Positions 36,729 to 46,156 are shown, numbered from the stretch's first letter. The stretch is DNA of 64,000 nucleotides from Candidatus Sulfotelmatobacter sp. (GCA_036500765.1 DASYBM010000004.1:1550001-1614000), one strand, 5' to 3'. A program made the numbers and translations. Notes: generated by a model from the sequence alone, not told the origin.

Positions 36729-38702
36729 CTAGCGACCTGGTTCAGTGCCCAGACTACTCAAAGCGCTCTTCGCCTCCAATAACGTAGGATTCAATTTAAG
36801 AGCAAGCTCATAAGAGGTGCGCGCTTCAGAAAGCTCGCCGGCGGCTTGCTGTACCTGCCCAAGTTGCAAATAAGATTCGGGCGATGGGTGGGCTGCTGCT
36901 CCGGCAGCGAGCTGATCGATTCTCTCCTCCATGGCCAACTTGCCAAGGTTCATGAAAATGACCTGGCTGCCTGGATCCAGCTGCATGGCCTGGAGGTAGC
37001 ACTCCCGGGATTTCTTATACTCCTTCATCTCTCGATAAGCGGCGCCCAAGTCCATCAGCGCTTTCGACGCGATCTGGGGATCCTGGGTTAACTGAAGGGC
37101 TGCCATGTATTGCGAAACTGCTTCCTGCAGGTGTCCGTGTTCGTGGAGATCGGCCCCCAGATTGAGTCGGCTCATGGCGTCTCGGGGATTGAGCCGGACA
37201 GCGTTTCTGAAATGAACTGCGGCCTCCTCGGAGTAGCGCTGCCCCGTCGATTGAAAACTGGTCAGCAGGATTGCTTCCCCGAGATAATTCTCGGCAGCAT
37301 AATTGTCTTTCGTGACCTCGACCGCGCGCGTCCATAGCGCGTAGCTGCTCTTCCAGGTCCCGATCTGCCGCCATGTGAGCACAGCCAACACGGCGAGAAC
37401 GATCCCTGCCGCGGAGCTTCGCCATCGAGAATCGACCTGGCGGCTCCGAGCCCACTCGTCTCCCCACCAAACGAGCATCACAAAGATTCCGATTAGAGGA
37501 AGATACGCGTAACGATCCGCCATTCCCTGATCCCCGACCTGCACCAGCCCGATCATCGGGACCAGTGTTCCCAGGAACCAGAGCCAGCCAACGACGAGAT
37601 ATGGACGGGAACGGGCATGCCAGATCAAGAAGCTGATTCCAGCCAAAACGAGCCCGCAAAGCAATCCCACCCAACCGGAAAGGCGGTAGCCCTCGTAGGG
37701 ATACAAGACTGCCAAATGGAGCGGCCAGAATGTCCTGACGAGGTACATCACATACGAATAGACAGCATTGGTGAACCGCACCATCAGCGGGACTCCTCTT
37801 TCCATGGCACCATGTTGCACGGTCATGGTGATAATGCTGCTGGTCGCTGCAAGCGCGATTAGGGGCACTTTCTCCAGCGCCAGCTTCCAGAATCCGGCTT
37901 GTGATACAGGAAAGCTAGCTGAGGGCGAACTCCATCCCGAAGCGCGGCGCAGCGGCCAGAAGTCGAGGAGTAAGAGAACAAAAGGCAGGGTCACAATCAT
38001 CGGCTTGGACGCGAGTCCAAGAGCAAACAGCACTGCCATTGCCGAGTAACGCGCGACGTTTGGCTTCCGAACGTACCAGCCGTAAGCGCCCAGAGTCAGC
38101 AGGAAAAACAGCATGGAAAGGACGTTCTTCCTCTCCGCAATCCAAGCCACGCTCTCGACGTTCATGGGATGGAGGGCGAACAGCGCGGCCACGAATAGAC
38201 TCCGTCCGGTCGCCCCCGTGGCCCGCCACAGTATCAAGAAGAGCAGGACGGTATTCATCACGTGCAGCAGAGCGTTGGTCAAATGATGGCCGGCGGGAAT
38301 CAAGCCGAACAGTTGGCAATCCAGCGCGTGCGATAGCCAGGTCAGCGGATGCCAATTGGCTTCTTCCGTCGTTGTAAATGCCCACCGCAACGTATCCCGA
38401 TTCAACCCCTGTTGGACGTGGCGGTTCTCGCTTACGTAGCGGGGATCATCGAAGTTTACAAACGAATTTCTGGCAGTCCGGGAATAGACCGCAAAAGTCG
38501 CAATTGCGAGCATGACGATCAGGGCAACGTCGATCTTAGAAAGCACGGGATTGCCAGGAACTTCGGCTTGCCAGGTCGGACCGTCTATTATCTTGGCCCG
38601 AACTGGCCCTGGACGAGGCTTGGAGCTTGCTATTGAGAGCTTCTTTTTCGTGGGCGTCTTTTTCGTGGGCATCTTTTTCGTGGGCATCTTGGGAATTACC
38701 AA
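36729..38702 (-). CDS. TMTC-like multi-pass membrane protein with TPR repeats (paralog A)
   Basis: This 657-aa protein has a Lys-rich N-terminus with KKMPT/KKTPT repeats, then about 10 membrane helices, then TPR units in the last third (AVHFRNAVRLNPRDAMSRLNLGADLHEHG, ECYLQAMQLDPGSQVI). The first outer loop has FDDPRY with Asp85-Asp86, followed by NWHPLTWLSHALD and HPMNVESVAWIAERKNVLS. The order of GT-C-like loop acids, DUF1736-like core and TPRs resembles TMTC O-mannosyltransferases. Transfer of a lipid-linked sugar to exported proteins is inferred. Three paralogs lie in the next 6 kb. Confidence 0.62.
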   Translation of the reverse strand: MVIPKMPTKKMPTKKTPTKKKLSIASSKPRPGPVRAKIIDGPTWQAEVPGNPVLSKIDVALIVMLAIATFAVYSRTARNSFVNFDDPRYVSENRHVQQGLNRDTLRWAFTTTEEANWHPLTWLSHALDCQLFGLIPAGHHLTNALLHVMNTVLLFLILWRATGATGRSLFVAALFALHPMNVESVAWIAERKNVLSMLFFLLTLGAYGWYVRKPNVARYSAMAVLFALGLASKPMIVTLPFVLLLLDFWPLRRASGWSSPSASFPVSQAGFWKLALEKVPLIALAATSSIITMTVQHGAMERGVPLMVRFTNAVYSYVMYLVRTFWPLHLAVLYPYEGYRLSGWVGLLCGLVLAGISFLIWHARSRPYLVVGWLWFLGTLVPMIGLVQVGDQGMADRYAYLPLIGIFVMLVWWGDEWARSRQVDSRWRSSAAGIVLAVLAVLTWRQIGTWKSSYALWTRAVEVTKDNYAAENYLGEAILLTSFQSTGQRYSEEAAVHFRNAVRLNPRDAMSRLNLGADLHEHGHLQEAVSQYMAALQLTQDPQIASKALMDLGAAYREMKEYKKSRECYLQAMQLDPGSQVIFMNLGKLAMEERIDQLAAGAAAHPSPESYLQLGQVQQAAGELSEARTSYELALKLNPTLLEAKSALSSLGTEPGR

Positions 38703-38771
38703 ATGGCGAGTAATAAACTTACCGAAGAATTGGGGCCTGGGAATAGAGCGCCTCGCCCTTGTTGCAGGAAT

Positions 38772-38798
38772 TTAACCTGACTGTAACCGCAACGTAAC
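38772..38798 (+). promoter_or_regulatory. Predicted Pho box, triple 11-bp repeat, between TMTC-like genes A and B
   Basis: TTAAC, GTAAC and GTAAC start at 38772, 38783 and 38794, an exact 11-bp period. It faces paralog B and lies 70 bp upstream of divergent paralog A. No clear -10 is seen at the 10-nt position; TATATT at 38850 is an alternative. Confidence 0.6.
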
Positions 38799-38955
38799 AA
38801 TTTCGAAAACTTCAGGAAAACTGCCGGACTTTCCCGCTGCCGACGCAGTGTATATTCCTACTTTGGACTCTCAGGAATCGGGATCTCCACGCCCTGATCC
38901 TCCTGAAAATCGGCTCTCACGAGGCGCCGCTCCGGGTTGCCGAGTTCAAGCGAAG

Positions 38956-40833
38956 ATGACCAGAATTGGAGTAACAAAGGAACGGCAGCGAGGTGTACGC
39001 GGATCGGCCAAACGCCGGCGCGCCGCACAACTTGGTTCGAGCAACTGGTGGTCCGGGAACCTTTTCCCGTGTCTCTGCTTAGTTGTAGGCACTCTGGCCC
39101 TCTATGGGCAAGTCGTCAGCCACGGCTTCATCAGGCTGGACGACGAAGGTTATGTCACCCAGAATCCGCATGTAAAGGCAGGCCTCACCTGGCAGACCAT
39201 CCGCTGGTCTTTTACGTCGACCGAACAGGCCAACTGGCATCCGCTGACATGGCTGTCGCACGCCCTGGACTATCAGCTTTTTGGCCTTGCGGCTGGCGGC
39301 CACCACATGACCAGCGTACTGTTCCACGTGCTCAACGCGGTCTTGTTGTTTCTCTTGCTGCGACGTGCGACCGGAGCCGCAGGACGCAGTTTCGTGGTGG
39401 CTGCGCTGTTTGCCTGGCATCCCTTCAATGTGGAATCGGTAGCCTGGGTGGCAGAGCGAAAGAATGTGCTAAGCACGTTCTTCTTTCTGCTGGCTATCGG
39501 CGCATACGGTTGGTACGCGCAACGACCCCATTGGAAGCGTTACATCGCCGTGGCGGCGCTGTTCGTCCTTGGACTCGCAGCCAAACCGATGATCGTAACC
39601 CTGCCGTTCGTCCTTCTGCTTCTCGACTTCTGGCCGCTGAAACGGGTGCGTTCCTGGCTTCCGCCATCGCAAGCATTCCCGCTTCCCCAACAGTCCCCCT
39701 GGCATTTAGCGCTGGAAAAGCTGCCGCTGCTCGTGCTCTCGGCGGTCAGCAGCCGGGTGACGATGATCGCACAACGGGGCACGATCGCTACAACCGAGAA
39801 TCTCCCTTTTACTCTGCGCCTGGCTAATGCGCTTTACTCATATTTCATGTATGCGTGGAAAATGCTTTGGCCTTCGGGATTTGCACTTTACTACCCGCAT
39901 CCTTTTGCTCCGATTGTGAACCACGCGCCCGAGGCCAGCGTGTATGCCGTGGTGGCGCTCGGCGCATTGTTGCTGGTCGGTGCGAGCCTGGCCGTTTGGC
40001 AACAGCGCTTCCGTCACCCCTATCTCGTGACCGGATGGCTATGCTACGTGGGAATGTTGGTTCCGGTAATTGGGATCGTCCAGGTTGGGATGCAGGCTAT
40101 GGCGGACCGCTACGCATACGTGCCGCTGATCGGGTTATTCGTGATTGTGGTTTGGGGGTTCGCCGATTTAGCAAACGGCCTGAGCATGAGTCCGGCTTCG
40201 AGCCGCTTGATTGCGGCCCTCGTGCTGGCGGCGCTGTGGATTCTCACATATCGTCAAGTTGGCTACTGGCGAAGCGGTTCTGAGATTTGGGGGCACACGC
40301 TGGAGGTTACGCAAGATAATTTTGTCGCCGACGACAACATGGCCGATGCACTAATGTCGCTTGGGCGTCCAGAGTCGATCCAGTACTTTCAGGAAGCGGC
40401 GAGAATTGCTCCCAAGGACAGCGTCAGCCACGGCGCCGTTGCGGCCTATCTCGAAGATCAAGGACGATTGCAGGAGGCTATTCCGGAGTATGAAGTGGTC
40501 CTGCAGAACCCTCCCACCGCCGAGTTTCTAGCCTTCGCCTATGCGAACCTGGGCATTATTTATACCGAACTGGGGGATTTTGCGAAGGCAGGCGCCGAGT
40601 TTCAACAGGCGCTGTCCACTGACCGGCGGGCTATGGATAAAATGATTGACCAATTTTCCCGGGCGGCGGCGGCCCGTCCCGGAGACGAAGTTTACGTGCG
40701 ATTAGGCTTGCTGCTGGAGCAAGAGGGGCGGAGTCCGGAAGCCCGCGCGGCCTATCTTCAGGCGTTGAAGCTAAACCCCAAGCGGATGGAAGTCCAGCGC
40801 TACGTCGATCATCTCGGAGCATCCCCGAGCTAG
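38956..40833 (+). CDS. TMTC-like multi-pass membrane protein with TPR repeats (paralog B)
   Basis: This protein of about 625 aa is a close paralog of the three neighbours. Landmarks are RLDDEGYVTQN (Asp62-Asp63) in the first outer loop, NWHPLTWLSHALDYQLFG, GGHHMTSVLFHVLNAVLLFLL, HPFNVESVAWVAERKNVLS, LGLAAKPMIVTLPFVLLLLDFWPLKR and MADRYAYVPLIGLF, then TPRs (DQGRLQEAIPEYEVVLQNP, EARAAYLQALKLNPKR). The internal ATG was chosen because it gives a length equal to paralogs C and D. A start at 38848 would add 36 non-conserved residues. It is divergent from paralog A across a triple Pho-box repeat. Confidence 0.62.
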   Translation: MTRIGVTKERQRGVRGSAKRRRAAQLGSSNWWSGNLFPCLCLVVGTLALYGQVVSHGFIRLDDEGYVTQNPHVKAGLTWQTIRWSFTSTEQANWHPLTWLSHALDYQLFGLAAGGHHMTSVLFHVLNAVLLFLLLRRATGAAGRSFVVAALFAWHPFNVESVAWVAERKNVLSTFFFLLAIGAYGWYAQRPHWKRYIAVAALFVLGLAAKPMIVTLPFVLLLLDFWPLKRVRSWLPPSQAFPLPQQSPWHLALEKLPLLVLSAVSSRVTMIAQRGTIATTENLPFTLRLANALYSYFMYAWKMLWPSGFALYYPHPFAPIVNHAPEASVYAVVALGALLLVGASLAVWQQRFRHPYLVTGWLCYVGMLVPVIGIVQVGMQAMADRYAYVPLIGLFVIVVWGFADLANGLSMSPASSRLIAALVLAALWILTYRQVGYWRSGSEIWGHTLEVTQDNFVADDNMADALMSLGRPESIQYFQEAARIAPKDSVSHGAVAAYLEDQGRLQEAIPEYEVVLQNPPTAEFLAFAYANLGIIYTELGDFAKAGAEFQQALSTDRRAMDKMIDQFSRAAAARPGDEVYVRLGLLLEQEGRSPEARAAYLQALKLNPKRMEVQRYVDHLGASPS

Positions 40834-40928
40834 CGCTACACCCACCAGCAGGAATTAAGATAACGTTGGTGGCAGACCATAAGGTCTCTCTCGCCCGGTT
40901 TCAGCTTCACCGTTTTCGTCCTTCGCAT

Positions 40929-42827
40929 TCAGGGTTGGGCCCCACCCTCCGTCGGCGGCAACCCGACTTTAGGATCAAGTCGCTGCGCAAATGCAAAAGC
41001 CTGCTGGGCCTCGGAAGGGTGACCGGTGAGCGCCAAAAAAAGGCCAAACCGGAGATAGCCCTCGGCGGTCGGGCGTGTGGCAAGGGATTGGTCGAGTTGA
41101 TTCATCATGCCTTCGACCGCTTGCCGATCGGAACCGAGAGCGTTCTTCATTTGTTCACGAGCGTGCTCAACCTCTCCCAGTTGAGCGTAGATCACAGCCA
41201 TGTTGGCATAGGTCACGGCTAACGTCGTACTGTCTAAGGCCCGGACACCGGATGCGATCACAACTCGTTCGCTTCGAATAGCGGCCTCATATTCTTTAAT
41301 GGCTGCGGAAAGTTGTCCGTGATCCTGAAAATCGGCGGCCACGCGTGCATGCGCCGCCGGGTCCAGGGGTTCCAGCCGCGAGTAGTTGCGATAATGCACC
41401 ATTCCTTCCTGATATCGCCCCAGCGAGAAGTAAGCATTCGAGATGTTTTGCTCGGCAATCGAGTTGTTTGTGGTTACGGCCAGCGCGTGCGTCCACACGT
41501 CGATCGTGCTGCGCCAGTAGCCAATCTGGCGCCATGTCACAAACGCCAGTAGTCCCAGGAGCAGGAACCCGACCGCGATACGCGGCACAAACGAAACCTG
41601 AAGGCGATCCGCCCCATCCCCGGCCGCCCAAACGAGAATCAGGAAGACTCCGATTAACGGCAAATAAGCGTAGCGATCCGCGATCACCTGAACCCCAACC
41701 TGGATGATCCCGATCACAGGGACCGCAGTTCCAAGAAACCACAGCAGGCCCACGGCGAGATAGGGACGAGTGGACCGCTGCCGCCACGCTATCCAGCCAA
41801 TCGACGCCAATGTCAGCGCGGCGAGCGTGGGCTGCCATGCGGGCAGCGTGCGACCGGGATGAGGATAGATCAGCGCCAGATGCGCCGGCCATATCGCCTT
41901 CCAGAGATACATGCCGTAGGCGTAGACAGCATTCTCCAGACGCACCGTGACTGGGAGCACGAGAGTCGATATGACGGTTTCTCTTTGCGCAATGAGCGTG
42001 ATGACCGCGCTGCCCGCGGAAAAAAGCAGCAGGGGCAGCTTTTCCAGGACCAGGCGTGGAAACGGCTCTTGAGGCACCGGAAAGGTCGGCGACGTATCGC
42101 TCCAATTCTCGATCCGCTGCAGCGGCCAAAAATCAACCAGCAGGAGCACGAAAGGCAGGGTGATGACCATCGGCTTGGCGGCCAGGCCAAGGACGAAGAG
42201 CAGAGCGACAAGTCCGTAACGTCGAACGCTCGGTTTTCGCGCGTACCAGCCATAAGCACCCAAGGCCAGCAGCAGGAACAATGTGCTCAATACATTCTTC
42301 CGCTCGGCCACCCAAGCCACAGATTCCACATTCAGCGGGTGAAAGGCGAAAAGAGCCGCAACGAAAAAACTTCGCCACCTGGCGCCGGTCGCTCGCTGCA
42401 ACAGAAGAAATAGCAGCACAACGTTTAGCGCGTGGATCACCACGCTGGTCCAATGGTGACCTCCAGCATTCAGTCCAAAGAGTTGGCAATCCAAGGCATG
42501 CGACATCCATGTCAGCGGATGCCAGTTGGCCTCTTCTGTCGCGGTCAAAGACCAGGTCAGCGTGTCCCAGGTCACCCCTTCTTTGACATGAGCGTTGTCG
42601 AAAACGTAATCCCGATCGTCATAGTCAATGAAGGGATGGCTTCCCACCTTACAGTAGAGGAGCAGCGTGCCCACAGCGAGTAGGACGGCGACTACCAAGG
42701 TATGCTTCAGGCGCAAGGGCGGAAGATTCACCGCGACTTTGCCAGAAACTTCCCGCTTGGGGGCCGTCCTTTGTCGGGCTTTGGACGAGATAGGGTTTCG
42801 TTCGATTAACTTTGCTTTATTGGACAT
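40929..42827 (-). CDS. TMTC-like multi-pass membrane protein with TPR repeats (paralog C)
   Basis: This 632-aa protein has a basic cytoplasmic N-terminus, about 10 membrane helices and C-terminal TPRs. The first outer loop has IDYDDRDYVFDN (Asp70-Asp71). NWHPLTWMSHALDCQLFGLNAGGHHW, HPLNVESVAWVAERKNVLS and GLAAKPMVITLPFVLLLVDFWPLQR match the other paralogs, and TPR-like segments include AIKEYEAAIRSE and AREQMKNALGSDRQAVEGM. It is convergent with paralog B and lies downstream of paralog D on the same strand, 174 bp apart. The function is inferred from the TMTC-like plan; the acceptor proteins are unknown. Confidence 0.62.
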   Translation of the reverse strand: MSNKAKLIERNPISSKARQRTAPKREVSGKVAVNLPPLRLKHTLVVAVLLAVGTLLLYCKVGSHPFIDYDDRDYVFDNAHVKEGVTWDTLTWSLTATEEANWHPLTWMSHALDCQLFGLNAGGHHWTSVVIHALNVVLLFLLLQRATGARWRSFFVAALFAFHPLNVESVAWVAERKNVLSTLFLLLALGAYGWYARKPSVRRYGLVALLFVLGLAAKPMVITLPFVLLLVDFWPLQRIENWSDTSPTFPVPQEPFPRLVLEKLPLLLFSAGSAVITLIAQRETVISTLVLPVTVRLENAVYAYGMYLWKAIWPAHLALIYPHPGRTLPAWQPTLAALTLASIGWIAWRQRSTRPYLAVGLLWFLGTAVPVIGIIQVGVQVIADRYAYLPLIGVFLILVWAAGDGADRLQVSFVPRIAVGFLLLGLLAFVTWRQIGYWRSTIDVWTHALAVTTNNSIAEQNISNAYFSLGRYQEGMVHYRNYSRLEPLDPAAHARVAADFQDHGQLSAAIKEYEAAIRSERVVIASGVRALDSTTLAVTYANMAVIYAQLGEVEHAREQMKNALGSDRQAVEGMMNQLDQSLATRPTAEGYLRFGLFLALTGHPSEAQQAFAFAQRLDPKVGLPPTEGGAQP

Positions 42828-42911
42828 CTTTAAAAGACCGCCAGCGGAAGTTACTAGAGTACCGAAAAAGCCTCCTCCAAGCAGCCGCAGGGGACAACTA
42901 TGCGGCCAAAA

Positions 42912-42927
42912 TTAACCTGAACGTAAC
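42912..42927 (+). promoter_or_regulatory. Pho-box-like direct repeat upstream of paralog C
   Basis: TTAAC and GTAAC start 11 bp apart, in the context TTAACCTGAACGTAACCTGA. Unlike the other sites in the window, its reading direction is opposite to the nearest gene start (paralog C, 85 bp away on the minus strand). It is therefore weaker evidence. Confidence 0.42.
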
Positions 42928-43001
42928 CTGACCCTGAGATCGCGGTAGCTGATGAAAGTTCGTTCGACGGTCGGACGATGGCACAATCCGGGTGCACCGC
43001 T

Positions 43002-44879
43002 CTATTGGGGAACGCGATCGAGCGCGGCCAAGGCCTGTCGTGCTTCGTCCGGATCCGGACTCAAGGTCAAGGCCTCCGCATAGGCCAGACGAGCCTCGGG
43101 CACGAGTCCATCCTGCTGAAACATCCGTCCCAGTTGCAGGAATCCCAAGCCAGACGGATGTTGCACGACTGATCGCGACAGCGTCCGCGCCGCTTCCGTT
43201 CCCAACTCACCCAACCCGGCAAATACGCTCAATAAACCGGGATTGGCTTTTAGTGCCAGAAGGAAGTTCTCGCGGGCTTGCGCGCGCTCACCCATCTGTA
43301 GATAGGCGGCGCCAAGATTCTGGTAAGCATCTGCCTGAAGTCGAGCGTCGGTGGTCTCCTTGATCGTAACCTCGTAATGCGGAATCGCGTCCTGGAGCCG
43401 GCCATGCCAGTGAAGATCGGCTCCGAGACTGAAATTACTGAGCGGATCCAGCGGATTCAGGCGTGCGGCATTGGCAAAATGGGTGATCGCGTCCTGCTGG
43501 CGACCCATCGCCTGCAATGCCACCCCAAGCTTGTCTTCAGCAATCAGATTGTTTTCGGTTACGGCCAGTGTGTGAGACCAGAGGTCGTAGTCGCTTTTCC
43601 AATACCCAATTTGGCGCCACGTTACTACGAACAGCGGCACAAGTACAATAGCGCCGGCTGCCGCTTGCGCCGCCACATGGGCGGGTAGTTTCACGCCCCA
43701 AACTACGGCCACGAATATCCCGATCAAAGGAATGTACGCGTATCGATCGGCCATTCCTTGGGCTCCAACTTGGACAATGCCCAGCACTGGAACCAGAGTG
43801 CCCAGAAACCACAGCCAGCCCACAAGTAGATAGGGGCGGCTCGATGCTTGCCTCCAGACAAGCGCTGAGACGGCGACAAGAAACAAAGTCGCGCCGATCC
43901 ATTGCCATGCCGGCAAAGAATTGGCCGGATGGGGATAATACAATGCGAGCCGCATTGGCCAGAACGCTTTCGCCAGATACATCCAGTAGGAATAAGCGGC
44001 ATTTTCCAGGCGCATGGCGAAAGAGAACTGTTCCGAGGGCGCCAGATTGGTACGCTGCGCCATGACCGTGACGACTGCACTGCCGGCAGACAATGCCATC
44101 AGAGGCAGCTTCTCTACCACCAACCGGGAAAAACTCTCCTGCACCGAGGGAAATTGCGATGGCGGACTCCAGCCCTGAATGCGGCACAACGGCCAATAAT
44201 CCATGAGCAGCAGCACAAATGGCAAGGTCACAAGCATCGGCTTGGCCGCCAGCCCTAACACGAACAATCCCGCCACCAGGCTGTAGCGTTTCAGGCCAAC
44301 CTGCATGGCGTAGTAACCGTAGGCCCCCAGCGTTAATAGGAAAAACAGCGTGCTCAGAACGGTCTTGCGCTCCGCGACCCAAGCCACAGACTCCACGTTA
44401 AGCGGGTGAAAGGCGAATAGCGCCGCGACCAGAAAACTTCGAAAGGTGGCGCCTGTTATCCGCTGCAACAGCAGAAACAGAAGCACAACATTGAGAGCAT
44501 GAATCGCCACACTGGTCCAATGGTGGCCGGACGCATCCAGCCCAAAAAACTGACAGTCCAGCGCATGCGAGAACCAAGTGAGTGGGTGCCAGTTGCCCTG
44601 TTCGGTGGTGGTTAGAGCCCAATTCAGCGTTTCCCAGGTCACACCCTTTTTCACGTGCGAGTTCTCGAGAACATAGCCGGGATCGTCATAATTTGTGAAA
44701 GGATGGCTGCCCGTAGAGGAATAGAGAATAAGAGTGGCCACCGCCAAGGCCAAGGCCGCCGAAACTCGATGCAACCTCGCGGGCGGAGCACTCACGTTGC
44801 CGGAGGCAGCATCGGCCCTTCTGGATGCGGCTTTTCGCGAGCGCCGAATATTCGCCCGTTTTGCAGTGGTGGTGGACAT
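43002..44879 (-). CDS. TMTC-like multi-pass membrane protein with TPR repeats (paralog D)
   Basis: This 625-aa protein has a Lys/Arg-rich N-terminus, about 10 membrane helices and four or more TPR-like units (AITHFANAARLNPLDPLSNF, ARENFLLALKANPGLLSVF, EARLAYAEALTLSPDPDEA). The outer-loop acids are in NYDDPGYVLEN (Asp65-Asp66). Shared core phrases are NWHPLTWFSHALDCQFFGLD, HPLNVESVAWVAERKTVLS and LGLAAKPMLVTLPFVLLLMDYWPLCR. The conserved Asp pair, HPLTW and WVAERK across all four paralogs suggests that all are catalytically competent. No Pho box was found upstream of this one. Confidence 0.62.
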   Translation of the reverse strand: MSTTTAKRANIRRSRKAASRRADAASGNVSAPPARLHRVSAALALAVATLILYSSTGSHPFTNYDDPGYVLENSHVKKGVTWETLNWALTTTEQGNWHPLTWFSHALDCQFFGLDASGHHWTSVAIHALNVVLLFLLLQRITGATFRSFLVAALFAFHPLNVESVAWVAERKTVLSTLFFLLTLGAYGYYAMQVGLKRYSLVAGLFVLGLAAKPMLVTLPFVLLLMDYWPLCRIQGWSPPSQFPSVQESFSRLVVEKLPLMALSAGSAVVTVMAQRTNLAPSEQFSFAMRLENAAYSYWMYLAKAFWPMRLALYYPHPANSLPAWQWIGATLFLVAVSALVWRQASSRPYLLVGWLWFLGTLVPVLGIVQVGAQGMADRYAYIPLIGIFVAVVWGVKLPAHVAAQAAAGAIVLVPLFVVTWRQIGYWKSDYDLWSHTLAVTENNLIAEDKLGVALQAMGRQQDAITHFANAARLNPLDPLSNFSLGADLHWHGRLQDAIPHYEVTIKETTDARLQADAYQNLGAAYLQMGERAQARENFLLALKANPGLLSVFAGLGELGTEAARTLSRSVVQHPSGLGFLQLGRMFQQDGLVPEARLAYAEALTLSPDPDEARQALAALDRVPQ

Positions 44880-45007
44880 TTCTGTGTTGGACGGAGTTGG
44901 AATCTATCAGCTCATCGAGAACGCTTCATACCTCGCAGCAGTCCGCTGCTCCCTGCTCTGGATCGCAGGAAGCCGGTCGGCCTCAAAGTGCCGTGGAGTC
45001 CCTATAC

Positions 45008-45871
45008 CTACGGCATAGAGAGAGTCCCAACATAGTTGGGTTGCGCCGAACTGGTCCCGTTCACGAGGTATAGCGACCTGGCGTTGCCCACAATCTCGGC
45101 GTATCCGTTGTAGGTGAGCGTTTGGCCTTGGAATGTTCCCTGAACGATAAAGGCATTGCCCGTGACTGGACCCGTCAGTGTAAAGCTGGTGTTGTCGGTT
45201 CCGGTGAGCGCTAATGTAAGAGTGAGAACACTGGAGCTCTCGCTGAGCGTGGCGGTCGCATTGTCCGTGAAGTCCTGTGAAGATTGGCAGGAACTGCTGG
45301 AAGGGGGACACATTGTCCCCGTGTAGCTTCCCGTAAGCTTGGTTAATACCGTACCTGTGATCGTGCCTCCCGGATCGGTGCAGGGGTTCCCCGCCTGCGC
45401 GGTGTATGTCCCATTGAAAATGCTGCTTCCGTCCCCGCTCAGGGTGCCCGTCACGTTGAACACGTTGCCGTTCTGAGTAAAGGTGAAATTGATCGGCGCG
45501 CCCAGAGCGGTGACCGAGCCGGGGCCGAGGCTGTTCGTGGAAGTGACCGGCAGACAGTTGATACCTCCGAAGCCGGTGGCGTCGGAAGTCGCGGGATCCA
45601 GCGAGACAAAGGTAATCTGGGCGCTGCTAGCGGAAATCTGGCCGTTCGGTTCCTCCAGTCCGCTGACCAGAACCTGGCCCTCCACCAATGCCACATCGAT
45701 CCCCGTCACATAACCGCCGGTGGAATAGGCTACGAACTCCCATGGGCCTTGGATATTCGCGATCGGCACGCTCGAAGAGGATCCGTGGCCGCTACCGCAA
45801 CCGATAAGAAGGGCGCTTACGAGCAATAACGCGATCCAAGCGATCAGCCTGGGTTTTAACAGCCTCAGCAT
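45008..45871 (-). CDS. Small beta-rich lipoprotein of unknown function
   Basis: This 287-aa exported lipoprotein has a signal peptide ending in LLIGC. The mature part is Gly/Ser/Thr-rich with repeated beta-type segments (IQGPWEFVAYSTGG, GNVFNVTGTLSGDGSSIFNGTYTA, TLTLALTGTDNTSFTLTGPVTG). A short Cys cluster (CPPSSSSC) may form a disulfide. Proteins of this kind, with a PW-F-A start and GTYTA phrases, are common acidobacterial lipoproteins without a known role. The internal ATG after GGAGACATTGAAA was chosen because the signal peptide begins just after it. A Pho-like box lies about 110 bp upstream. Confidence 0.6.
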   Translation of the reverse strand: MLRLLKPRLIAWIALLLVSALLIGCGSGHGSSSSVPIANIQGPWEFVAYSTGGYVTGIDVALVEGQVLVSGLEEPNGQISASSAQITFVSLDPATSDATGFGGINCLPVTSTNSLGPGSVTALGAPINFTFTQNGNVFNVTGTLSGDGSSIFNGTYTAQAGNPCTDPGGTITGTVLTKLTGSYTGTMCPPSSSSCQSSQDFTDNATATLSESSSVLTLTLALTGTDNTSFTLTGPVTGNAFIVQGTFQGQTLTYNGYAEIVGNARSLYLVNGTSSAQPNYVGTLSMP

Positions 45872-45979
45872 TTTCAATGTCTCCAGCGGCGTGCGGTGGA
45901 AGGATAACGAGTTCCTTCGGGACAAACTTGACCGAAAAAATAGCGAGCAGAAATTATGGCATCGCCCACCGAGTCGCGT

Positions 45980-45995
45980 GTTAATAGTGCGTTAA
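45980..45995 (-). promoter_or_regulatory. Pho-box-like direct repeat upstream of the small lipoprotein
   Basis: On the minus strand TTAAC is followed 11 bp later by TTAAC (plus-strand GTTAATAGTGCGTTAA). CATAAT lies 21 nt after the second half-site, one extra period beyond the 10-nt spacing seen elsewhere. It faces the lipoprotein gene. The rest of the roughly 490-bp gap contains a hairpin element and no gene. Confidence 0.52.
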
Positions 45996-46108
45996 TTTTC
46001 GGCCTGATCGCGAATTAGGGTCAACCAACACGTCCGCCCTGGCTTCTCCCTCAAAGGATTTCTTGCCCGTAGGGCCGTGCTCCCGACAAAGCCTAAAGAA
46101 AAATGACG

Positions 46109-46156
46109 CAGCACCGGTAGAAGACACGTCGCGAAAAGTGCCTTCCAACAGTGCTG
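46109..46156 (-). repeat. Structured hairpin element, copy 1
   Basis: On the minus strand an outer stem CAGCACTG/CGGTGCTG and an inner stem GGAAGGCAC/GTGTCTTCT flank a loop. A T-rich stretch (CATTTTTCTTT) follows, so it may end transcription of the first PEP-CTERM gene, whose stop is 210 bp upstream. It is a diverged copy of 47284-47332. Confidence 0.5.

Noticed and set aside
36729-44879. Recent tandem amplification of the four TMTC-like genes
   Set aside because: The copies are on both strands and differ along their full length, sharing mainly core motifs, so they look like old paralogs.
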